Shown one piece after another: positions 54,367 through 63,070 of a stretch of DNA of 64,000 nucleotides. The translations under genes were made by a program, and so were the position numbers. A model generated the notes under the pieces. The model was not told the origin of the DNA, searched no databases, and saw only the letters and a program-made list of their open reading frames with translations. The first letter of the stretch is position 1. Every line of letters starts with the position of its first letter. This stretch comes from Bacteroidetes bacterium UBA2475 (GTDB taxonomy: Bacteria; Bacteroidota; Bacteroidia; B-17B0; Aurantibacillaceae). The stretch spans positions 186,001 to 250,000 of the forward strand of contig DDPF01000013.1 of assembly GCA_002342065.1 (NCBI GenBank). The letters run 5' to 3'.

Positions 54367-56571
54367 ATGATAAATAAAAAGAAGATAAGCGTATTTTTTT
54401 TAATTCTTTTTGTTTTAAGCAGTCTAACTTCTTTTTCGCAAACAAGTATTGATAGTTTATTAAATCAATTATCCCAAACAATAGACAAAAGCAAAAAAGC
54501 AGAACTTTGTTTTAAGCTCGGCCGCAGTTTTTTAATAGACCGAAGCGACTTTAAAAAAGCGTTAAGTTATTACAATGCTTCTGAAAGTTACGCCTTGCTT
54601 GCGCATAACGATACGCTTTATTTAGAAACGCTCATTAATAAATACTATTGTTACGATCGCTTGTATTCTAGCGAGGGTATAGATTCCAATACTTATTTAA
54701 TAAAAAAGCTCCATTCTCATTTTCCACAAAAAAACAACCGGCTTAATGCAAAATATTATGTATTGATGGGCGATGAGCAAACTGATAATAATATTGAAAA
54801 TGCTTTAAAATATTACCTAGAAGCAAAGAAATATTTTATGCTAGCAGGTGCTAAAAACCTGTTTGCTATTGACCAGCGCCTTATAAGGGTTTACCAGCGC
54901 ACCAATCAATACAGGAAATCATTAGCCGTTTTAAAGCCTTTTGTGAATGAGTTTAAAGCAAAAAAATTAAATAAAGACCTGAGCCAGGTCTATCATAACA
55001 TTGCCGTAGCTTATTATAATTTAAATAACGATTCCTGTATAGAAAGCTTTAATACTTCTGCCGAGTTTGCATTGACCACTTTTGGCGATACTGCTTTGTA
55101 TTTAAGTGATAATGTGCTTTTGATCGATTACCTGATCCTGAATAAAAATAAATTCAATGATGCGGAAGTGCTTTTAGAAAGATGTAAAACCATTATGAGT
55201 GTTTATTCAAAACCATTAGATAAGATCACCATCAGTAATATTTATGGCTTATCGGGCGACTTGTATAAAAATAAAACCAGTTTGGTTTCTGGCGACCTGA
55301 CCGATAATAAAAAAAATACTGAAAAAGCCATTAATTTTTATAAAATGGGTGTAAATGAGTTTTCGCCCAACCAATTTTTAATTCCTGAGCAAACCAATCT
55401 CGAAATATTGTATAAAAGTTTATCTGATTGTTATATTAATATCAATCAAACAGACAGTGCGCTTTTATATTATAAAAAGTCTATCGCCATAAAAGATACC
55501 CTCCAATATATTCAATCTAATATGGACTCACAAGAACTGCTGCAAAAATATGATGCGGAAAAAAAAGACGCGCAAATAGATCTTTTGAATGAAAAAAATA
55601 AAGTATTTGACATGGAAAGTAGGCAACACAAGCTGGTAATTGCGGGTGTAATAATTATTGCCATTCTTTCACTTATAGCTCTTGTAGTTTTTGTTAATAG
55701 GTATAAGTTAAAACAAAATGCAAATTTGGCATTGCAAAAACAAAAGGAAATTATTGAACAAAGTAATGCAGTTATTTCTCAAACCAATAAAGAAATAACC
55801 CGGAGAAATAATTTAATAGAAGAAAGTATAGATTACGCAGCTATCATTCAACAATCTATATTGCATAATGAAGATGTCTTGTCAGAAAAATTTAAAGAAT
55901 CGTTTGTCATAAATATTCCCAAAGAAACCATCGGCGGCGATTTTTACTGGGTGCATACTTCCGAGCAAACAGGTAATACTTATGTTGCTGTTGCAGATTG
56001 CACAGGGCATGGTGTAGCGGGTTCATTAATGACATTATTATCTCATAGTATCTTTAATAGCATTATTGAAAAATTTCCGGATATACATGTTAACGATTTC
56101 CTGACTGAAACAAATAAAAAGATATATACGAGTTTTAATACCCAAAAAATGCCCCACCAATCCGTTAACGGTATGAATGTATCGTTAGTTTGTATTGATA
56201 AAAAAAATAATAAAATAACTTATGCGGGCGCAAAGAACTCCATTTTACTTGCAAAAAATAATTCGGAAATAGTAGAATTAAAAGTAGATCTTTACTCGAT
56301 AGGTTATTTACCACGCTATTCATTTTCGTTATTTGAAACGGCAATAAACCCCGGCGACCAAGTCTTTCTTACAACCGATGGCTTCTACGATCAAATAGGA
56401 GGAAGTAATAATAAAAAATTCTTAAAAGCAAATTTAATAGCTGAATTAAAATCGCTTCATTATAAACCTGCTGATTATCAAAAAGCAGAACTGTTTAAAA
56501 TTTTCATTAATTGGAAAGGAAATAAAGAGCAAAAAGACGATGTGTGTTTAGTATCTTTTAAAATAAGTTAA
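54367..56571 (+). CDS. TPR-TM-SpoIIE (PP2C) phosphatase
   Basis: 734 residues from the ATG at 54367, which opens a signal peptide (about 1-25); the in-frame TTG 18 bases upstream is less likely. TPR region (30-415) in the periplasm, membrane helix (about 422-445, AGVIIIAILSLIALVVFV), coiled coil, then a SpoIIE/RsbU-type phosphatase with metal sites GGDFYW, ADCTGHG and TTDGFYDQIGG. It dephosphorylates a Ser/Thr protein, classically an anti-sigma-factor antagonist; no such partner gene is near. It lies in a segment flanked by the duplicated start. Confidence 0.9.
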   Translation: MINKKKISVFFLILFVLSSLTSFSQTSIDSLLNQLSQTIDKSKKAELCFKLGRSFLIDRSDFKKALSYYNASESYALLAHNDTLYLETLINKYYCYDRLYSSEGIDSNTYLIKKLHSHFPQKNNRLNAKYYVLMGDEQTDNNIENALKYYLEAKKYFMLAGAKNLFAIDQRLIRVYQRTNQYRKSLAVLKPFVNEFKAKKLNKDLSQVYHNIAVAYYNLNNDSCIESFNTSAEFALTTFGDTALYLSDNVLLIDYLILNKNKFNDAEVLLERCKTIMSVYSKPLDKITISNIYGLSGDLYKNKTSLVSGDLTDNKKNTEKAINFYKMGVNEFSPNQFLIPEQTNLEILYKSLSDCYININQTDSALLYYKKSIAIKDTLQYIQSNMDSQELLQKYDAEKKDAQIDLLNEKNKVFDMESRQHKLVIAGVIIIAILSLIALVVFVNRYKLKQNANLALQKQKEIIEQSNAVISQTNKEITRRNNLIEESIDYAAIIQQSILHNEDVLSEKFKESFVINIPKETIGGDFYWVHTSEQTGNTYVAVADCTGHGVAGSLMTLLSHSIFNSIIEKFPDIHVNDFLTETNKKIYTSFNTQKMPHQSVNGMNVSLVCIDKKNNKITYAGAKNSILLAKNNSEIVELKVDLYSIGYLPRYSFSLFETAINPGDQVFLTTDGFYDQIGGSNNKKFLKANLIAELKSLHYKPADYQKAELFKIFINWKGNKEQKDDVCLVSFKIS

Positions 56572-56656
56572 TCGTCACCAGTACATTCAATTAAAATGAA
56601 CAGCCTTATTTTTATTTAAATTTATTATCTTTAACCCATCATTATAAAACATACAA

Positions 56657-57424
56657 ATGTTCCATTTCCTTTTAAGAACCATACCCCGTCCTATATTGAT
56701 CCAATTAAGTTTGATCTTCAGTAAAATTGCTCCCTTTGTTTATTATGGAACACGTTATGAAGACCCTATTACCGGGAAGACCTATCGCAAATTTTTACCT
56801 TATGGTTACAGCGGCAAGGCAAAACGTAAAAACGTATTGTGTCCTGGTAGCTTATCATTAGAGCGTCACCGCTTATTGTGGTTATACCTTAAGCAAAAGA
56901 CCGATTTTTTTACCAAACCACATGTAATGTTGCATATTGCACCAGAACAATGTTTTTATAAATTATTTAAGGCGCAAACAAATTTAAAATATACAACAGG
57001 CGATTATAACAGCCCAATTGCCGATGTACATTTTGACCTTCACAAAGCGCCGTTTGAGAACAACACTTATGATGTAATATTTTGTAACCACGTTTTAGAA
57101 CATGTAGAGGATGCTGACCAGTGTATGCGCGAATTGTATCGTATTATGAAACCGGGCGGCTGGGGCATTTTTCAGGTGCCGTTAGATACTACAAGGGCTA
57201 CAACTTACGAAGATAAGACTATTACCAGTGAAGCTGACAGGGAGATCCATTTCTGGCAAAAAGACCATGTGCGTTTATTTGGGCTCGATTATAAAGATAA
57301 ATTAGCGGCAGCAGGCTTTAAAGTTAAAGCTGATGATTTTGTGAATACGCTTAGTCCTGAATCGGTTGACAGATATCGTTTACCGGCTGGCGAACTAATA
57401 TACTTTTGCAGTAAATCAATATAA
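56657..57424 (+). CDS. class I SAM-dependent methyltransferase
   Basis: 255 residues. SAM-binding core with MLHIAPEQCFYK, TTGDYNSPIADVHFDLHKAPF, the core motif CNHVLEHVEDADQCMRELYRIMKPGG (methyltransf_11), and a long N-terminal part. Methyl acceptor unknown. Its 3' end overlaps the convergent Rieske gene by 9 bases. Confidence 0.9.
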   Translation: MFHFLLRTIPRPILIQLSLIFSKIAPFVYYGTRYEDPITGKTYRKFLPYGYSGKAKRKNVLCPGSLSLERHRLLWLYLKQKTDFFTKPHVMLHIAPEQCFYKLFKAQTNLKYTTGDYNSPIADVHFDLHKAPFENNTYDVIFCNHVLEHVEDADQCMRELYRIMKPGGWGIFQVPLDTTRATTYEDKTITSEADREIHFWQKDHVRLFGLDYKDKLAAAGFKVKADDFVNTLSPESVDRYRLPAGELIYFCSKSI

Positions 57425-58090
57425 GATCCTGAATTTCTCTGCAGCTAAGGTCTCGCAAATAAAAGTACCTAGTGGCGTGCTGGCCGGGCCTTGCAACACA
57501 GCTCCATTTGCGTCAAACTCAGAGCCGTGACAAGAACAATTAAACTTATTACTAGTTTGTAAAAAGCTTATAGGACAACCCGAATGTGTACAACTGGACG
57601 AAAAACATTTGATGCTTGTTGCAGACTCGCGTTTAACAAACACATCATTACCGTTCATATTTAAATTTTTCATTGCACCAATCGTAACAAGCTCTGGATG
57701 TACCGAAGTTTCAATTATAAAAGCGTTTTGAGTAGGTATTCCTGTTTTTACGGCCTCAAGTTCATCGCCACTTATTTTAACAGATAAGGCAGCGGAGCTG
57801 GGAAATGAGGTTGGAAGTATTATTATATATTCACCCAACTTCGCATCAATATTTTCTGCAATTAAATCCCAGTTGCCGGCAACAGCTCTTGTATGAACAG
57901 ACAATAATTTAATGTTTTCAGAGTTCCAAAATACTTTTAATTGATCATTTGCAATAGCCTTAGCGGGCACGACACTAAGCATGACCAATTTTTTTGTTAG
58001 GGGCAGCATCCCGACTTTTTTCGTGCAGGCGGCAATAATTGTTGAAAATAATGTAACAACAGAAGCGTTTAAGTATTCTCTCCTTGTCAT
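57416..58090 (-). CDS. exported Rieske [2Fe-2S] protein
   Basis: 224 residues. N-terminal signal MTRREYLNASVVTLFSTIIAAC, with a lipobox-like IIAAC; the RR pair suggests Tat export but is not a full Tat motif. The C-terminal Rieske domain has both ligand motifs CTHSGC and CSCHGS. Rieske proteins hand over electrons in a bc-type complex or oxygenase; with no partner near, it is a single electron-transfer protein. Confidence 0.9.
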   Translation of the reverse strand: MTRREYLNASVVTLFSTIIAACTKKVGMLPLTKKLVMLSVVPAKAIANDQLKVFWNSENIKLLSVHTRAVAGNWDLIAENIDAKLGEYIIILPTSFPSSAALSVKISGDELEAVKTGIPTQNAFIIETSVHPELVTIGAMKNLNMNGNDVFVKRESATSIKCFSSSCTHSGCPISFLQTSNKFNCSCHGSEFDANGAVLQGPASTPLGTFICETLAAEKFRILY

Positions 58091-58217
58091 TTTTTAAATT
58101 TATTTATTCACACATTAAATATAATAGATTTTGAATTTATTTAATAAATAATTTTTAAACGCTAATCGACCCCATGATTTATCTAAAAACTGGTGTTTTT
58201 ATTATCAATTCGTTATT

Positions 58218-58251
58218 AAAATCTCGCAAATTCTGCTAAAATCTTACAAAT
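58218..58251 (+). repeat. two 14-bp direct repeats, period 20, upstream of the FIST operon
   Basis: AAAATCTCGCAAAT (58218-58231) and AAAATCTTACAAAT (58238-58251), 12 of 14 identical, exactly 20 bases apart (two helix turns). Candidate activator site. Confidence 0.4.
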
Positions 58252-58279
58252 GTCTATTTAAATTATTTAATGCTTCTAT

Positions 58280-58287
58280 TAGATTTG
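58280..58287 (+). promoter_or_regulatory. -7 promoter box of the FIST operon
   Basis: TAGATTTG fits TAnnTTTG perfectly, 56 bases before the ATG at 58344. There is no TTG 17-23 bases upstream; the direct repeats lie there instead. Confidence 0.4.
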
Positions 58288-58343
58288 TACATTACGATAT
58301 CTTTACTTAACAAATAGTATAAACCAATTTTACTTGTGTATTC

Positions 58344-59480
58344 ATGAAAGTCATTCAAAAAAAATTCTCAGATCTAAATGAATGGGAAACTCTAAGAGAC
58401 GACGGATTTGATCCGGAGCTTTGCAATTTGGTTCTGGTATTTGGAAGTGCTGATCTTATTGGTGAGGAAACTATATATGGTTCAATAAAAAAACAATATC
58501 CTAATGCTGCAATTTTGATGAATTCTACAGCCGGAGAGATCATTGATACGCAGGTAAACGATAATAGCATATCACTCACAGCTATCTACTTTGAAAAAAC
58601 AAAAACAAAAACTGTTATTGTAGATATAAACGAAGTAAAGGATAGCTATGAGGCAGGTGTAAAACTTGCTTTTGGATTAGAAAGTCATGGATTAAAAAAT
58701 GTATTTATTATTTCTGATGGTCAAAAAGTTAACGGCAGCGAATTAGTGTTAGGATTACAAAAATCATTACCCACGGGTACAATTATAACCGGCGGTCTGG
58801 CCGGGGACGGTGCATCATTTAAAAGAACATTGGTTGGTTTAAACGAAATACCTGTTGAAGGAAGAATTGTAGCAATTGGCTTTTATGGTGAAAGTCTTTC
58901 GATTAAATATGGCAGCTATGGTGGATGGGACTCTTTTGGCCCGGAAAGATTGATTACAAGATCAAAAGCAAATATTTTATTTGAGCTCGATGGAAAACCT
59001 GCCCTTGATATATACAAAATGTATCTTGGTGATTATGCAAGCGAATTACCAAGTTCGGGGCTATTATTTCCACTCAGCATTAGAAACGGAGATGGTAACG
59101 CTTTAGTAAGAACTATTCTAGCTATAAATGAAGAAGAAAAAAGCCTGACCTTTGCAGGAAATGTGCCTGAGGGATACTATTCTAGATTGATGAAAGCAAA
59201 TTTTGACCGACTGATCGAAGGCGCTTCTACTGCAGCACACAACACGATCGCTGGCGAAAATAATAAACCTGACCTTGCCATCCTTATTAGCTGTGTTGGA
59301 AGAAAACTGGTCTTAGATCAAAGAGTTGAAGAAGAAGTAGAAGTTATAAGAACCTTCTATGGCAACAACACAGCAATTACCGGATTTTATTCCTATGGTG
59401 AAATTTCGCCTTCCTTTAATTTTTTAAAATGCGATCTTCACAATCAAACAATGACCATTACAACATTTACCGAACTCTGA
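58344..59480 (+). CDS. FIST-domain sensory protein
   Basis: 378 residues with FIST_N (about 30-220) and FIST_C (about 230-365): LVLVFGSADL, ILMNSTAGEI, TIITGGLAGDG, GFYGESLSIKYGSYGGW and the C-terminal TAITGFYSYGEISP. FIST domains are proposed small-ligand sensors and often occur with histidine kinases. No signal peptide. The histidine kinase starts 4 bases later, so they are one operon. Confidence 0.92.
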   Translation: MKVIQKKFSDLNEWETLRDDGFDPELCNLVLVFGSADLIGEETIYGSIKKQYPNAAILMNSTAGEIIDTQVNDNSISLTAIYFEKTKTKTVIVDINEVKDSYEAGVKLAFGLESHGLKNVFIISDGQKVNGSELVLGLQKSLPTGTIITGGLAGDGASFKRTLVGLNEIPVEGRIVAIGFYGESLSIKYGSYGGWDSFGPERLITRSKANILFELDGKPALDIYKMYLGDYASELPSSGLLFPLSIRNGDGNALVRTILAINEEEKSLTFAGNVPEGYYSRLMKANFDRLIEGASTAAHNTIAGENNKPDLAILISCVGRKLVLDQRVEEEVEVIRTFYGNNTAITGFYSYGEISPSFNFLKCDLHNQTMTITTFTEL

Positions 59481-59484
59481 AATT

Positions 59485-62325
59485 ATGTTTAACAAATTAT
59501 TACAACGCCAACTCACTAAATTTTATGGATCTCTGAATGAGATCCCGGAAAAACAGTTGGCCTTTTTAAAGATCATTAGTGAGTCTTATGACCATAATGA
59601 GCGCGACAGAAGAATGCTTGAAAGATCAATTGAAATCAGTTCAACAGAACTTGTTGAATTGAATGATAAACTCAGAAAAGAAGCCATAGAACTTAAAAAA
59701 ACACATAATGAATTAAACATCTTGTTTGAAAATATTGATGATGTGTTCTTTACAGTTGATATGATAAATTATAAATTATTACAAATGTCTTCAAACTGTG
59801 AAAAAATGTATGGTTACCCAATTGAAGATTTTTATAGTAATCCAAATCTATGGTTAGATGTTGTCATTGAAAAAGATAAACACATAATTCAGAGTAACTA
59901 TCCTGTTATGAATGCCGGCCAAAGATTTACGCAAGAATATAGAATTGTTCGCCAGGATAAAAATCTTCGTTACCTTGAAACAAAGATCACGCCTACACTT
60001 AATGAAAATGGGCAGTTAATTAGAATTGACGGCATATCTACAGATATTACCGAGCGTAAATGGGCTGAAAAGAAAGCGCATCAGAGTGAGATCAGATTTA
60101 GGAAATTAGTAGAAAATAGTCATGACGGTATAGCATTGTTAGACCCGAGTGGAAAATTGAATTATGTATCACCTTCATCTTTTAATATTCTTGGCTATTT
60201 GCCGCAAGAACTTATAGGGATAGATCTCTTAGATTATATCTACTCTGACGATAAAGAAAGACTTGTTAAGATTCTTCAGGAACTTTCCCCACGTTATGGT
60301 GAAACGGAAGATGCAATTTATAGAATGAAAAGTAAAAAGGGCGAATGGCGCTGGATAAATTCGAACATTACAAACATGCTTAATGAAGCGAGTATAAAAG
60401 CAATTGTTTTTAATTATGAGGATATTACGGAAAGGATCAATGCAGAATTACAGATCGAATTTGACAGAAGAAATTCTGAAGCATTGATAAATAGCACTAA
60501 CGATTTAATGTGGAGTATTGATACAAAAGGCAAATTAATAAAAGCTAATAAAGCATTTATTTCTATTATGGAATTAATATCTGGTGTTGTTTTAAAATCG
60601 GGTGATATTATGGATAATATTCCCGGAATACCAGCAGAGAATATAAAAAGGTGGGAACCTCATTATTTTAAAGCTTTTAGTGGAGAAGGTCAGGTCTTTG
60701 AAGAGTATAGTAATTTTAATGGGCAGGAGATCTGGAACGAGATATCTATGCAGCCTATCTTTGAAAATAGTGAAGTTACGGGTGTTTCGTGTTTTTCAAG
60801 AAATGTAAGTGAAAGTAAAAAATCTGTAGAGCTCATAAGACAAAGCGAGGAAATGATGGCTGAGGCACAACGGATAGCTCATTTTGGAAGCTGGGAAATG
60901 AGCTTGGTGGAATCTGAAAATAACTCGCTAAATACTCTTAAATGGTCGGATGAAGTGTACCGTATTTATGGATATGAGCCGGGCCAACATGAATCCAGCA
61001 TTAAAAATTTCTTTGCTTCAGTTCACATGGATGACCGAGATATGGTATCGAAAGCTATGGAAAATGCTCTGAAAGGCAATTCAAAATATAATATTGAGCA
61101 CAGGATAGTTTTGCCAAACAACGAGATACGTTGGGTAAGAGAACATGCAAATATCACTTTAAATAAAGTAACATTGGAGCCTCAAAAAATGATAGGCACA
61201 GTTGAAGATATTACTGAAAGAAAAAAAGCAGAATTAGCGCAGAAAAAAGCTGAAGCTAACTTGCGTAACATTCTCGAAAACACAGATACTGCTTACGTTC
61301 TATTAGATAATGATGCAAAAGTCCTTTCATTTAATCATTTGGCTAAAGAACTCTCTCAACTGCAAACAGGGAAGACTATCAAAGAAGGGTCTAACTACAT
61401 TGACATGATGCTTGAATACAGGAAAGAGGATGTAAGGTTCAAGATTGATCTCCTTTTAAAAGAAAGAAAGAATGCAAATTATGAAACCTCATACCTTGAT
61501 CGCCATGGTAAAGAACAATGGCTATATGTGAGCATGACACCAATCATAAATGAGGATAAAGAAGTTATTGGATTAAGTATTGCAGCGAGACATATTACTG
61601 AGCGAAAACTTTTGGAATTGGAACGAGCAAAAATAACTACAGATCTAATACAAAGGAATAAAGATCTTGAACAGTTCACTTATATAGTATCCCATAACCT
61701 AAGGGCACCAGTAGCGAGTATTTTGGGTCTTTCCTTATTGCTGGATACAGAGGGCATAACTGAAGAAACACGAAAAGAATGCATGAAAGGTTTTGTTTCA
61801 TCCGTAAAAAATCTTGATAATACGATCATTGATCTTAATTACATTTTGCAGGCAAGAAAAGAAATAAGCGAGAAGAAGGAGCTTGTTGAGTTTTCAAGTA
61901 TAGTTGATAATATTAAAGAAAGCATTAGTCACCTCATTAAAAAAGAAGATGTAAAAATTGATATCGATTTTTCAAGTACAAATGAAATGTTTACTTTAAA
62001 AAGTTATCTATACAGTATTTTTTACAACCTCATATCAAATAGCATCAAATACCGCAAAGCAACGGAAGCGCCGGTGATAAGGATAAGTAGTAAACGTGTG
62101 AACAAAAAAACACTCATAGTGTTTAGCGATAATTGTATAGGTATAGACATGAAAGAGCATGGTGATAAAGTATTTGGCCTTTACAAACGCTTTCATTTAA
62201 ACGTAGAGGGTAAAGGCATGGGTTTATTCATGGTGAAAACGCAAGTTGAAACTCTTGGAGGAAAAGTTGCAATGGATAGCGTTGTAAACAGGGGTACAGA
62301 AATTACTTTAGAATTTGATACTTAA
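59485..62325 (+). CDS. multi-PAS sensor histidine kinase
   Basis: 946 residues, no membrane helix, so cytoplasmic. Five PAS domains at about 70-190, 205-325, 335-450, 460-590 and 600-715, separated by conserved DITERKxAE-like junctions. The HisKA domain has the phospho-acceptor H737 (IVSHNLRAPVAS); the HATPase has the N-box and GKGMGLFMVKTQ. The G1 box reads DNCIGID, with Cys884 where Gly is expected. No response-regulator gene follows on this strand. Confidence 0.93.
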   Translation: MFNKLLQRQLTKFYGSLNEIPEKQLAFLKIISESYDHNERDRRMLERSIEISSTELVELNDKLRKEAIELKKTHNELNILFENIDDVFFTVDMINYKLLQMSSNCEKMYGYPIEDFYSNPNLWLDVVIEKDKHIIQSNYPVMNAGQRFTQEYRIVRQDKNLRYLETKITPTLNENGQLIRIDGISTDITERKWAEKKAHQSEIRFRKLVENSHDGIALLDPSGKLNYVSPSSFNILGYLPQELIGIDLLDYIYSDDKERLVKILQELSPRYGETEDAIYRMKSKKGEWRWINSNITNMLNEASIKAIVFNYEDITERINAELQIEFDRRNSEALINSTNDLMWSIDTKGKLIKANKAFISIMELISGVVLKSGDIMDNIPGIPAENIKRWEPHYFKAFSGEGQVFEEYSNFNGQEIWNEISMQPIFENSEVTGVSCFSRNVSESKKSVELIRQSEEMMAEAQRIAHFGSWEMSLVESENNSLNTLKWSDEVYRIYGYEPGQHESSIKNFFASVHMDDRDMVSKAMENALKGNSKYNIEHRIVLPNNEIRWVREHANITLNKVTLEPQKMIGTVEDITERKKAELAQKKAEANLRNILENTDTAYVLLDNDAKVLSFNHLAKELSQLQTGKTIKEGSNYIDMMLEYRKEDVRFKIDLLLKERKNANYETSYLDRHGKEQWLYVSMTPIINEDKEVIGLSIAARHITERKLLELERAKITTDLIQRNKDLEQFTYIVSHNLRAPVASILGLSLLLDTEGITEETRKECMKGFVSSVKNLDNTIIDLNYILQARKEISEKKELVEFSSIVDNIKESISHLIKKEDVKIDIDFSSTNEMFTLKSYLYSIFYNLISNSIKYRKATEAPVIRISSKRVNKKTLIVFSDNCIGIDMKEHGDKVFGLYKRFHLNVEGKGMGLFMVKTQVETLGGKVAMDSVVNRGTEITLEFDT

Positions 62326-62328
62326 GGA

Positions 62329-63069
62329 TTAAGCCTTACCAAACAGTTTTAAGAATTCATCTTTTTTTCGCGAAGAAACATCGGCTAAGGTTTCGTTGGA
62401 TAATAATACCTGGCTTTCGTTCCTTAAAAATTTCTTAATATGGTTCACATTAACTATCCACGACTTATGTGTTCTGAAAAAAAACTCGGGGTTTAAAAGT
62501 TCTTCAAACTCGCCAATGTTCTTTGTTGATAAAGAGCGCAAACCACCATCAGTAATTATTTTAGTATACTTCCCATCTGCCTCAAGGCTAACGATCTCAT
62601 CAATATTAATAATAGCATAACCTTCATTTGAGGGAATGGCTATTTTTTTTAGGAAATTATCTTTTGCTTTTAAATTATCCAATAACACATTTACGTTTTG
62701 ACTTTGCCCGCTTCTTTTTTCATTTTCAAGTTTTGTTACTACTGCAATTACTTCTTGTATATTAACAGGTTTCAGCAAAAAATCATAACACGAACTTTTA
62801 ATAGCTTTTAAAGCGTATTTTTCGTGTGCAGTAGTAAATATTACTTCAAAATTTGGTAATGGAAAATACTGAAAAAGATCAAAGCCCATTTCGCTACCAA
62901 TCTCAACATCTAAAAAAACCATTTGTGGTTTTTGTGTGTTGATCAGTTTTACAGCATCAGAAATATTATTAGCAGTGCCCAACACCTCTAATTGTGGACA
63001 ATAATTTTTAATGATACCCGAAAGGGCATCCACGCAATTCATTTCATCGTCTACAATTACACAGGTCAT
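62329..63069 (-). CDS. LytTR-family response regulator
   Basis: 246 residues. Receiver domain (1-115) with the acidic pocket D7/D8, phospho-acceptor D54 (MVFLDVEIG), T80 and K100; LytTR DNA-binding domain (140-246) with IVSLEADGKYTKI, the start of the LytTR fold, and FFRTHKSWIVNVNHI. Paired with the LytS-like kinase upstream (1-base gap). Its stop is 3 bases from the stop of the convergent PAS kinase. Confidence 0.95.
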   Translation of the reverse strand: MTCVIVDDEMNCVDALSGIIKNYCPQLEVLGTANNISDAVKLINTQKPQMVFLDVEIGSEMGFDLFQYFPLPNFEVIFTTAHEKYALKAIKSSCYDFLLKPVNIQEVIAVVTKLENEKRSGQSQNVNVLLDNLKAKDNFLKKIAIPSNEGYAIINIDEIVSLEADGKYTKIITDGGLRSLSTKNIGEFEELLNPEFFFRTHKSWIVNVNHIKKFLRNESQVLLSNETLADVSSRKKDEFLKLFGKA

Positions 63070-63070
63070 A

